DNA from: Litoribacter populi
Lineage (GTDB): Bacteria; Bacteroidota; Bacteroidia; Cytophagales; Cyclobacteriaceae
Reading direction: 5' to 3'
Length of the DNA: 64,000 nt
Assembly (NCBI RefSeq): GCF_007483685.1
Contig: NZ_VMKN01000001.1
Span: forward strand, 248,001 to 312,000
The notes beneath the pieces are model-generated. The model had not been told where the DNA came from. It saw nothing but the letters and a program-made list of their open reading frames with translations, and did not search any database. This document shows positions 44,621 through 52,905 of the stretch, one piece after another (the first letter of the stretch is position 1; every line of letters begins with the position of its first letter). The position numbers were made by a program, and so were the translations under genes.

Positions 44621-44669
44621 AAAAAGTCTCACAATGTGCTATCTCAGTACTTTGTGAGACTTTTTTTTT
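44621..44669 (+). terminator. Rho-independent terminator of hflKC
   Basis: The 14-bp stem AAAAAGTCTCACAA / TTGTGAGACTTTTT with a 17-nt loop is followed by further T, 21 nt past the hflC stop. Confidence 0.85.
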
Positions 44670-44734
44670 AAACCATCCTTTAACTCGGTGTTTCATTTTT
44701 AGAACATTATCTCTCATTTTCTGCTTTATCATTC

Positions 44735-45169
44735 ATGAGAATCAGCATCAAAACTTTGGTCAATCAGGACATAGGTAAGGTTAAGTCCCAGTTTAACAGC
44801 GAGCTTTTGCAAAAATTGAGTCCTCCATTCCCCAAGGTGACCATCAAGCGGTTTGATGGTATTGATCTAGACAACCAGTTTGAAATGGAATTGAATTTTG
44901 GATTCTTCACGCAACGATGGCTGGGTAAAGTAACCAGGTCCTATGAGGGCAAAGAGTCCTTTTTCTTTATCGATGAGGGAGATAAGCTTCCATTCTTTTT
45001 AAAGTCTTGGAAGCATCAACATCTTTTAATCAGCAAAAATGGTAAGACTGAAATTGTGGATAACATAACGTTTGAGGGCAGAGCTTTACCGCTTACTCTC
45101 CTGCTCTATCCTGCGATGTGGTTGCAGTTTCTGTACCGTAAACCTATTTATAAGCGGCTTTTTCGTTAG
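44735..45169 (+). CDS. SRPBCC-like (COG4276-type) protein
   Basis: The 144-aa protein has the order of small SRPBCC cell-division-inhibitor-like proteins: F...LLQKLSPPFPKV, KRFDGIDL, W.GKVTRSYEGKESFFFIDEGDKLPFFLKSWKHQH, and the C-terminal FLYRKPIYKRLF. The fold binds hydrophobic ligands; no enzyme activity is assigned. Its stop overlaps the convergent Fur-family gene by 4 nt. Confidence 0.85.
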   Translation: MRISIKTLVNQDIGKVKSQFNSELLQKLSPPFPKVTIKRFDGIDLDNQFEMELNFGFFTQRWLGKVTRSYEGKESFFFIDEGDKLPFFLKSWKHQHLLISKNGKTEIVDNITFEGRALPLTLLLYPAMWLQFLYRKPIYKRLFR

Positions 45170-45636
45170 CCGAGCTTGAGATTTTCGCAACCTGGGATTT
45201 GGCAATCTCCATATAACACCAGCGAGTGGCTTGATATGGCTGATTGGAATTCAATGCCCATAGCTTCTTTGATAAGATTGATCCTTTCATCAGAAAATTC
45301 CCGGATCTTTCGGCATTGATTGCACACATGGTGGTCATGGTGCTTGTAAGTAAGCGCCTGCTCGTAAAGAGCGACTTTATCCTTGAATTGATGCTTCACG
45401 GCCAGTCCGCATTCCACTAAGAGGTCAAGGGTATTATAGATGGTGGCTCTACTAATTGAATAGCCTTTGTTTCTCATCAAAAGAAACAGTCCCTCTACAT
45501 CAATGTGCTCATCTTGGGGGAGCGCATATAGTTCATCAATAACCGAAAACCTTTCTGGGGTTTTTCGGCTTCCCTGTCTGCTGAGGAAATTTTCAAAAAT
45601 CTTCTTTGCCTTTTCTAAAACCGACTTTTCTGCCAT
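45166..45636 (-). CDS. Fur-family transcriptional regulator
   Basis: The 156-aa protein has the Fur layout: an N-terminal winged helix (RKTPERFSVIDEL, ISRATIYNTLDLLVECGLA), then the metal-binding half with KHHDHHVCNQCRKI and CQIPGCEN. The first Cys pair (CNQC) and the second (CQIPGC) fit a structural zinc site. It could be Fur, Zur or PerR; the sequence alone does not decide. It controls a metal or peroxide regulon, so the neighbouring genes need not be targets. Confidence 0.93.
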   Translation of the reverse strand: MAEKSVLEKAKKIFENFLSRQGSRKTPERFSVIDELYALPQDEHIDVEGLFLLMRNKGYSISRATIYNTLDLLVECGLAVKHQFKDKVALYEQALTYKHHDHHVCNQCRKIREFSDERINLIKEAMGIEFQSAISSHSLVLYGDCQIPGCENLKLG

Positions 45637-45815
45637 AAGAAATTGTAATAATCAATAAAGATGCAGGATTTTTAAATTTTTTCAAACCACACCCTTTTAA
45701 TATACTGTTATTTGCTATCATTCTAAATAAACCGCATATTCTTACCCAGGAAATTGGTTTAGGGAATGGGAAGCCAAAAAATATTTATATATTAATGGGT
45801 AGGATTAAACCCATT

Positions 45816-47060
45816 ATGATCAAACCCAGTCTTTTGACCCTCTTATTTCTCATTTTTTTTGCCTTTGGAAGCCATAGCCAAGTGCCGGGGTTTTTTATGG
45901 AGGAAGAGCAAAATAAAATTGAATTGCAATTCCTTTCGAATAACAACCTTATCATTTTGCCTGCCTCCATTAATGGGTCACCAAAGCTTAATTTTCTTAT
46001 CGACACTGGGGTGAAGTCCAACCTACTTTTCAGTAAAACCATCGGGGATGAACTTGATCTATTCTACTCCAGAAAAATCAACCTCATGGGTGCTGATGGT
46101 AAAACTGTGCTATCAGCATCAATAAGTCCCAATAATGAGATTCAAATGGACGGTTTGGTGGGGAGTGTGCAAGCGCTTTTGGTACTGGATAAAGACTTTG
46201 TGGAGCTGGAAAGAGTAGTGGGGATTCCTATTCACGGGGTGATAGGGCATGAGTTTTTTAAATTCAATCCAGTAAAAGTGGATTATGACAACAACATCAT
46301 CACCTTTTATCGAGAAAATAGGTTCCGAAGAAAGCCTTTTGGTTATAAGAAAATGAACATGACGCTTGACAATGGAAAACCGTATGTCACCTCCGTCATT
46401 CGACAAGCATCAGGGCCAACCCTTCAGGCCAAACTCCTAATTGACACCGGAGCTAACCATGGACTTTTGCTCAACCAAGAAACTTCAGAAGATATAGTGC
46501 TACCTGAAAAAACCCTGGAAAGTGACCTGGGTACGAGTTTGGGCGGCGACCTTACCGGTGAGGTGGGCCGTGTCAAAAAGTTGACGGTTGGGCGGTTGCG
46601 GTTTAAGGATATCATTACCTCTTATCCTGATGAAACGCAGTTTTCGGATATAATTATCGAAACCGGAAGGCTGGGGAGTCTAGGTTCGGATGTTTTGAGC
46701 AGGGCGCTGATCATATATGATTATCCCCGAGAAAGACTTTATTATAAAAGGGCCAGCTCTTTCAGGCAACCTTTTGAATTTGATATGAGTGGGCTGACCA
46801 TTCGTATGCCCATGATTGCAGAAAAGCGGTTCTTTGTGCAGCAAATTCGCAGTGATTCACCAGCTGAAAAAGTAGGCTTTAAGGTAGGTGATGAGATTGT
46901 GGCAGTCAACGGCATTCCGGTTGAATTTTGGAATTTGCCTGATGTGACCGAGCTATTTAGAAGTCGTGATGGTAGAAAGATTAGGGTAGAAATACATCGG
47001 ATAATCAAAGATGCAAAGGTCAACCTGGTGAAAGACCTGAAACTCGAGCGGCAAATCTGA
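45816..47060 (+). CDS. Retropepsin-like aspartyl protease with two protease halves and a PDZ domain
   Basis: The start is set at the ATG giving MIKPSLLTLLFLIFFAF, a clear signal peptide. The 414-aa protein has two aspartyl-protease repeats, each with a DTG: FLIDTGVKSNLLF (about residue 64) and LIDTGANHGLLL (about 208). A C-terminal PDZ domain follows (VQQIRSDSPAEKVGFKVGDEIVAVNG). Proteins of this architecture are common in Bacteroidota, with unproven substrates. Periplasmic location is inferred. Confidence 0.9.
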   Translation: MIKPSLLTLLFLIFFAFGSHSQVPGFFMEEEQNKIELQFLSNNNLIILPASINGSPKLNFLIDTGVKSNLLFSKTIGDELDLFYSRKINLMGADGKTVLSASISPNNEIQMDGLVGSVQALLVLDKDFVELERVVGIPIHGVIGHEFFKFNPVKVDYDNNIITFYRENRFRRKPFGYKKMNMTLDNGKPYVTSVIRQASGPTLQAKLLIDTGANHGLLLNQETSEDIVLPEKTLESDLGTSLGGDLTGEVGRVKKLTVGRLRFKDIITSYPDETQFSDIIIETGRLGSLGSDVLSRALIIYDYPRERLYYKRASSFRQPFEFDMSGLTIRMPMIAEKRFFVQQIRSDSPAEKVGFKVGDEIVAVNGIPVEFWNLPDVTELFRSRDGRKIRVEIHRIIKDAKVNLVKDLKLERQI

Positions 47061-47110
47061 TAGGATCAAGACTAAGAGTTTTGTAATCGATAATATATTA
47101 CCTATAAATT

Positions 47111-47140
47111 ATTGAAGTAAAGAGAAATAGGCTATTTTTG
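47111..47140 (+). promoter_or_regulatory. Bacteroidota-type promoter of the histidine kinase gene
   Basis: The -33 element ATTG (47111-47114), an 18-nt spacer and a -7 TATTTTTG (47133-47140) fit the TTTG / TAnnTTTG pattern. It lies 30 nt before the ATG at 47171. Confidence 0.6.
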
Positions 47141-47170
47141 GGAAACTACATGTGTAATTGATTAGATATA

Positions 47171-50100
47171 ATGGTGGTAGGAGCCGACTTAAATATTGAG
47201 AATATATTATTAACTCTCAGAAAACACCCAAATCAACGTTTTGAGTTACTTTATCTTTCCACAGCCATTAAGAAATTTCTGAATGTGGGAGAAAAGGTGA
47301 TGCAGGAATCTTTTTTTGAAAGGTTAATGCCCGCTCTCGACCGGCCCTTCTTTGCCAAAATGTTCTCAATTCTTGGTAGCGGTGAGCAAGTCTGCACCCC
47401 TTTTATTCTCAATCAACATCAGTTTACTTTTGCCCAGCTAGAAGGCTGCGTAATTGCTCAGGAGGACAAATCCTACCTATGTAATATATTGGTTTTCCAG
47501 CAACCTGTCCCCAAAGAAATACACCTCAGTTGGTTAATAAATGCTTCTGGTGAGGTGTATTGTTATGAAAAGAATCAGCAGAACAATAAGCCAAACTCGC
47601 TTCGTGATATCCTGTATTTGCTTTTGGAGCGGTTCAATTTCTTGAACAGTTCAGAGCTTGAAAACTTTTTGAAGACAAATACAAACTCCAAATTCGAAAT
47701 CTTCAGCAAACAGTTGTTTATTAAATCCGAAATGCTCAAAAATGGACTTCGATTGATTTCCATCTGCTATGGATCTTCTGATGCTGAAATGGATATTATG
47801 GATGAAGAGGTGTATGAGCAAGTGATCAAGCAGCAGTCGGGCGCCATTTATTATGAACACGAAATCGGCAACAAAGTAGTGAAATGGTCTGGGGCGATTG
47901 AAAAAGTCCTCGGTTATACATTTGAGGAATTCAATCAAATTTCAGTTTTAGATTGGAGAGAGCTCATACATCCTGACGATAGAGATCCTTTGATCACCGG
48001 TTTTGATGACAAGTTGGATTTGGAGCAGACTTTTGATGTAGTATATAGGATGAAAAACAAGGCGGGTGATTATATATTTGTTCACGACCTGGCAAAACCG
48101 TTTTTTCAATCTGCGACGGGAAAAATGTTTGTACTAGGAGCTATCCGGGATATTTCCGAGTTGAAGCAGGCCGAAATGGACCTCCTGGACAACAAGTCAA
48201 AACTTAAGGAACTTACCGGTGTGGTGCCTGGCATGGTGTATATGCTCAAGCGAGGCACGGGAGGTTTCAGGCAATTTATGTTCGTCAGCGAAGGTTCTAA
48301 GCAGCTCTTGGAACTTGACTCTACAGTGTTGATGGACTCTGTACAAAGCTTGATTGAACTAATCCATCCCGAGGATGTAGATGAAGTGTTGCGCATAGAT
48401 GAGGAGGCATATTTGGCTGGGACTAAATTTGAATCACATTTCCGGATCATCACCCCAAGTGGACAGACCAAGTGGGTCTATGGCGCCTCCAACAAACTTG
48501 AGCAATACAAAGATGAATATATTTGGGCTGGGTTTTTCATCGACATTACCTATACCAAAGAAAAAGAGACTGAAGCACAATTTAATTATCTCAAATACAG
48601 ATCCCTATATGAGGAAAGCCCACTTGCAATCATACAGTTTGATTCAAAGGGGACCATCCAGGGGCTAAATAGGAGACTTCTACAAAAGCTTCAATTGAAA
48701 AGTGAGGATATTTTGGTTGGCAAAGACCTAGCAGAGATTCTATATGATAAGCCTGCATATCAAGCTTTTCAAGACGCTATTCGTACGGGGGAAGGGTTTT
48801 ACGAGGGACCTTACTTAACCTATTATCATAAAATCAGCTATTATGTAAGAATCACGGTCAGATCAATTGAAAGCAGTGATACATTTTTGGCAACCATAGA
48901 GGACCTTACTGAACAGGAATTTATTCAAAACATCCTCAATAAAGTCGCCGACATATCCGCCCAGCTGAAAGGTACTGAGTTTTTCAATAAACTCTGCGAA
49001 CTTTTGACAGTTAGATTAGGCATACGGTATTGCATGATTGGGGAATATATTGCCAGCACTAATGATATAAAAACGTTGGCCATTGCCAAGGCCGGCCAGC
49101 TACTTCCCAATTTTAATTATCCTCTGGAAAACACTCCTTGCTCCCATGCCATTTATCAACCTGGTCATCAACCATTGGTGATTAGAAATGGGGTTGCTGA
49201 TCAATTTTATAAGGATAAGTTGTTAACCGATTTAAATATTGAATCCTATGCTGCATTATCGATCTTGGACGCTGAGGATAACAAGATCGGAATTCTAGCC
49301 TTTATGGATGAAAAGCAAATGGATAATGAGGAAAATATTTCCAAGATCCTGAGAATTATCGGTGACCGGGTAGGCGTTGAAATGCAGCGGGTCAAATATG
49401 AACAGGAACTCATTACCACCAATCATCTGCAGCAGGCCATACTTAATGGAGCAGATTATGCCATTTTCTCTGTGGACAACCTTTTCCACATCAATCTTAT
49501 CAACGAAAAAACCCTTGAGATTTTCAACATTGAAAATAAAGATCAACTGTTGGATATCAGACTTATAGATAAAAACAAAATGATCAGACTGAAAAGTCTG
49601 ATTGCAAAAGCTTCCAGAACCAAGAATTATTCCTCCTATTTCCACCTTCCGGTTCCTGATGGGGAGCACAGGGAGTTGAAAATATCGGTGGTGACCCTGG
49701 GTGATGATCGTAATAGCAACTATGTGATCTTTGCCGATGATATCACCGAAAGGACTTCTGCTGAGAAAAAACTAATCGAGTCTGAGCAGCTTTATCGAAG
49801 TATAGCCGAAAATTTCCCCAAAGGAACTGTGGATGTACTCGATAAAGATCTTCGCTATATCTATACAGAAGGCAAGGAATATCAGCATTTAGGCATGAAC
49901 CCCAAAGAGCTGATCGGATCTTTCCACTTACTTAAGTATGAGGCAGAGGTGGCAGTGGAAGCAAAAACTCATCTGGATGCAGTTCTCCGAGGGGAAACGG
50001 TTATGTATGAGATCAGCTATGGCGGTCAGCATTATCTCAAAAGTGGAGTACCTCTCACCAATGCTGATGGGGAGATTGATAGGATTCTTTTGGTGACCCA

Positions 50101-50878
50101 AAACATTACCGAATCTAAAAAATCTGAGAGGGAAAGGGAAAAGCTTATCAAAGATCTCAAATCGCACAATGAGGAGTTACAGCGCTTTGCATATATCGTA
50201 TCCCATAATCTCAGGGCTCCAATAGTTAACATATCTGCCTTGCTCAACCTTTATGATGAGGAAGATCCAGCAGATCCAGAAAACAAGGAGGTGATCGATA
50301 ACCTTAAGATATCCACAGAACTGCTTAGTGCTACGCTGATGGACCTTATTGAGGTAGTATCCATTAAGAAACAAAAGGTGCCCAAAGTTGAACACTTGAA
50401 TTTCCAGCATGTGATCAACAATGTAGAAAGAAGTCTTTATCAACAGATCATCGAGTCTGGAGTAAAAATTTCAACAGACTTTAACCAGGCTCCCGATATC
50501 AATTATGTCTATTCGCATCTGGAAAACTTCTTCTTAAACTTCCTGACGAATGCAATCAAATATAAGCATCCCGAAAGACCACCTGCGCTCCATGTAGAAT
50601 CTTACAAAATGGGAGATTACCATATTATTGCATTTACCGATAACGGTATCGGGCTTGACTTGGACCGCTATGGAGATAGGCTTTTCGGACTCTATCAGCG
50701 ATTTCACTCTCATGTAGACGGCAAAGGACTTGGACTTTATTTGGTCAGAGAACAGATCAGGGCTTTTGATGGTGACCTTACTGTAGAAAGCGAACTTGGA
50801 AAAGGAACTACTTTCAAAGTCTTTCTAAAAAGCATGGCTCTTAAAAAACCGATAACCGAACCTACCATTAATTCATAA
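47171..50878 (+). CDS. Multi-PAS/GAF sensor histidine kinase
   Basis: The 1235-aa cytoplasmic kinase has about five PAS-type domains, with a GAF-like domain (about 590-740) in the middle. The C-terminal half has the phospho-acceptor His in RFAYIVSHNLRAPIVNISALL (about 1010-1030) and an HATPase domain with N box NFLTNAIKYKHP, G1 DNGIGLD and G2 GKGLGLYLV. It has no transmembrane segment and no receiver domain, so it needs a separate response regulator. None is adjacent. Its signal is unknown; PAS/GAF domains may bind a small ligand or cofactor. Confidence 0.93.
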   Translation: MVVGADLNIENILLTLRKHPNQRFELLYLSTAIKKFLNVGEKVMQESFFERLMPALDRPFFAKMFSILGSGEQVCTPFILNQHQFTFAQLEGCVIAQEDKSYLCNILVFQQPVPKEIHLSWLINASGEVYCYEKNQQNNKPNSLRDILYLLLERFNFLNSSELENFLKTNTNSKFEIFSKQLFIKSEMLKNGLRLISICYGSSDAEMDIMDEEVYEQVIKQQSGAIYYEHEIGNKVVKWSGAIEKVLGYTFEEFNQISVLDWRELIHPDDRDPLITGFDDKLDLEQTFDVVYRMKNKAGDYIFVHDLAKPFFQSATGKMFVLGAIRDISELKQAEMDLLDNKSKLKELTGVVPGMVYMLKRGTGGFRQFMFVSEGSKQLLELDSTVLMDSVQSLIELIHPEDVDEVLRIDEEAYLAGTKFESHFRIITPSGQTKWVYGASNKLEQYKDEYIWAGFFIDITYTKEKETEAQFNYLKYRSLYEESPLAIIQFDSKGTIQGLNRRLLQKLQLKSEDILVGKDLAEILYDKPAYQAFQDAIRTGEGFYEGPYLTYYHKISYYVRITVRSIESSDTFLATIEDLTEQEFIQNILNKVADISAQLKGTEFFNKLCELLTVRLGIRYCMIGEYIASTNDIKTLAIAKAGQLLPNFNYPLENTPCSHAIYQPGHQPLVIRNGVADQFYKDKLLTDLNIESYAALSILDAEDNKIGILAFMDEKQMDNEENISKILRIIGDRVGVEMQRVKYEQELITTNHLQQAILNGADYAIFSVDNLFHINLINEKTLEIFNIENKDQLLDIRLIDKNKMIRLKSLIAKASRTKNYSSYFHLPVPDGEHRELKISVVTLGDDRNSNYVIFADDITERTSAEKKLIESEQLYRSIAENFPKGTVDVLDKDLRYIYTEGKEYQHLGMNPKELIGSFHLLKYEAEVAVEAKTHLDAVLRGETVMYEISYGGQHYLKSGVPLTNADGEIDRILLVTQNITESKKSEREREKLIKDLKSHNEELQRFAYIVSHNLRAPIVNISALLNLYDEEDPADPENKEVIDNLKISTELLSATLMDLIEVVSIKKQKVPKVEHLNFQHVINNVERSLYQQIIESGVKISTDFNQAPDINYVYSHLENFFLNFLTNAIKYKHPERPPALHVESYKMGDYHIIAFTDNGIGLDLDRYGDRLFGLYQRFHSHVDGKGLGLYLVREQIRAFDGDLTVESELGKGTTFKVFLKSMALKKPITEPTINS

Positions 50879-50911
50879 AAAGGCAACTCTATCGGCTTTC
50901 TTTCGTGTTAT

Positions 50912-50938
50912 TTGCTAAATTTGAGTGAAATTTAGCAA
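50912..50938 (+). promoter_or_regulatory. Perfect 11-bp inverted repeat overlapping the lemA promoter element
   Basis: TTGCTAAATTT and AAATTTAGCAA are perfect inverted copies separated by GAGTG. The left arm overlaps a TAAATTTG -7-like element (50916-50923). It ends 4 nt before the lemA ATG, a position fitting an operator or translational control hairpin. Confidence 0.65.
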
Positions 50939-50942
50939 TCAT

Positions 50943-51533
50943 ATGAAAAAAGCTTTAATCCCAATAATTGTCATCGTCCTTGTTGGGCTGTTTATGTACA
51001 CCAAAGCGGTTGGTGTTTACAACCAATTTGTGCAAAAAGAGGAAACCATAGATGGCCAATGGGCTGAAGTGGAAACGCAGTACCAACGTCGGGCTGATTT
51101 GATTCCAAATTTGGTCAATACTGTCCGTGGTTATGCCGATTTTGAGCGGGAAACCTTGGAGGGGGTAGTCAACGCTCGTGCCAGAGCCACTTCCATCAAT
51201 GTAAATGCCGACAACCTTACTCCAGAACAGATTGCCGAATTCCAAGGTGCTCAAGACCAGTTAAGCGGTGCCTTGAGCAGACTTTTGGTGACCGTGGAGA
51301 GATATCCCGATCTGAAGGCCAATGAAAATTTCCGGGACCTTCAAGCCCAGCTAGAAGGAACAGAAAACCGGATTGCCGTTGCCAGGCGAAACTTCAACCA
51401 ATCCGTTCAAAGCTATAATGCCGAACTGCGAACTTTCCCAAATAATATGTTTGCAGGGTGGTATGGATTTGAGCGCAAAGGCTATTTCGAAGCTACAGCT
51501 GGAGCGGAGCAAGCGCCAACTGTTCAGTTTTAA
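50943..51533 (+). CDS. LemA family protein
   Basis: The start is set at MKKALIPIIVIVLVGL, an N-terminal membrane helix. The 196-aa protein has the LemA core: DGQWAEVETQYQRRADLIPNLVNTVRGYADFE and NARARATSI, and a C-terminal FNQSVQSYNAELRTFPNN. LemA proteins are membrane helical bundles of unclear function, often beside TPM-domain proteins. Here two such genes follow, 11 nt and 3 nt apart, as one operon. Confidence 0.95.
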   Translation: MKKALIPIIVIVLVGLFMYTKAVGVYNQFVQKEETIDGQWAEVETQYQRRADLIPNLVNTVRGYADFERETLEGVVNARARATSINVNADNLTPEQIAEFQGAQDQLSGALSRLLVTVERYPDLKANENFRDLQAQLEGTENRIAVARRNFNQSVQSYNAELRTFPNNMFAGWYGFERKGYFEATAGAEQAPTVQF

Positions 51534-51544
51534 AACACTACACC

Positions 51545-51979
51545 ATGCCTGAAAAACTCTTTTCCCAACAGGATAGAAAAACAATAATCGATGCCATCAA
51601 GCAAGCTGAACGAGAAACCTCCGGTGAGATCCAGGTTCATTTAGAGAATCACTGTACTGGTGATGTGATGGACCGTGCCGCTGAGGTTTTTGAATTGCTG
51701 AAGATGCACAAGACACAGTATAGAAATGCAGTGTTATTCTATCTTGCGGTTGAGGACCATAAGTTTGCCATTCTGGGCGATGCGGGTATCAACAGGGCGG
51801 TTCCACCCCACTTTTGGGAGGATATTAAGGAAGCCATGGTGGTTCAATTCAAGAAGAGGGAATTTACAGAAGGGCTGCGAAAAGGTATAGAAATGACCGG
51901 TCAGCAGCTTCAATCACATTTTCCTTATGACCAAAAAGGGGATGACAATGAGCTCCCCGATGAAATCTCTTTCGGATAA
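51545..51979 (+). CDS. TPM-domain protein (no membrane anchor)
   Basis: The 144-aa protein is a TPM (TLP18.3/Psb32/MOLO-1-like) domain: AIKQAERETSGEIQVHLE, NAVLFYLAVEDHKFAILGDAGINRAVP and FKKREFTEGLRKGIEM. It lacks a signal peptide. It sits between LemA and the larger TPM protein (3 nt gap), the usual LemA-TPM-TPM order. Its role is unknown; membrane-protein quality control is suggested for the family. Confidence 0.93.
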   Translation: MPEKLFSQQDRKTIIDAIKQAERETSGEIQVHLENHCTGDVMDRAAEVFELLKMHKTQYRNAVLFYLAVEDHKFAILGDAGINRAVPPHFWEDIKEAMVVQFKKREFTEGLRKGIEMTGQQLQSHFPYDQKGDDNELPDEISFG

Positions 51980-51982
51980 AAC

Positions 51983-52810
51983 ATGCCATTATTCTCAAAA
52001 TACTTACTTTCCCTTCTTATATTCCTAACCTTTGGACAAGCCATCGCCCAATCGGACGGTGATTTTCCGGCAGTACCATCTCCTCCCCGTCTGGTTAATG
52101 ATTTTGCAAATGTGCTATCCAGTACCGAAGAAAATCAGCTTGAACAAAAATTGGTCGCTTATGCAGACAGCACCAGTAATCAGTTGAGTATTGTTTTGAT
52201 TAAGTCAGTTGGGCCATATGACATCAGTGATTATGCTTTTCAGCTGGGAGATCGCTGGGGCATAGGTACGAAGGAAAGAGAAAACGGCGTGTTGATACTA
52301 GCCGCTATGGAAGACCGGAAGGTATTTATTGCCACGGGTTATGGACTTGAAGGGGCAATCCCTGATGTAATGGCCCGAAGGATCGTAGATCAGGTCATTG
52401 TGCCTAACTTTAGGATGGAGAGCTACTTTCAAGGTTTGGATAAGGCTACCGATATGGTCATCAAATTGGCCGCAGGTGAGTATCAAGCTGACCGAGCCCA
52501 ACGTCAGGGTAATTCGGGAGGGGCAGTGGTGTTCTTCCTTTTCTTTATTTTTCTTTTCGTAATCATTCCCTTAATCCGAAATAAAAGCGACAACAACAAC
52601 CATATGGGTGGCCGTGGTGGTGGAGTGGATGTATTTACCACTTTGATGCTAATGAATATGCTTGGTGGAGGGAAAAGCCGTGGCAAATACGGGGATTTCT
52701 CATCGGGTCGTGGTTCCTTTGGGGGCGGAGGTTCCTTTGGTGGAGGTGGAGGCTTTGGCGGTTTCGGTGGCGGTAGCTTCGGAGGCGGTGGTGCCGGAGG
52801 AAGTTGGTAA
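51983..52810 (+). CDS. Exported TPM-domain protein with Gly-rich tail
   Basis: The 275-aa protein has a signal peptide, a TPM domain (VPSPPRLVNDFANVLS, DRWGIGTKERENGVLIL, KVFIATGYGLEGAIPD), one membrane helix (VFFLFFIFLFVIIPLI) and a cytoplasmic-side tail of repeated GGGSFGGG ending in GSW. This architecture is typical of the larger TPM partner in lemA operons. Its periplasmic TPM domain and the small TPM protein may act on opposite sides of the membrane. Confidence 0.94.
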   Translation: MPLFSKYLLSLLIFLTFGQAIAQSDGDFPAVPSPPRLVNDFANVLSSTEENQLEQKLVAYADSTSNQLSIVLIKSVGPYDISDYAFQLGDRWGIGTKERENGVLILAAMEDRKVFIATGYGLEGAIPDVMARRIVDQVIVPNFRMESYFQGLDKATDMVIKLAAGEYQADRAQRQGNSGGAVVFFLFFIFLFVIIPLIRNKSDNNNHMGGRGGGVDVFTTLMLMNMLGGGKSRGKYGDFSSGRGSFGGGGSFGGGGGFGGFGGGSFGGGGAGGSW

Positions 52811-52905
52811 TTTTCCATTCGTCAATTAATTGAGAATATAAGCAGGTAAACTTTTGAGGTTTGGCGCTTAAATGATAATATAGCCGATTAATTTAACCTG
52901 CTGTT

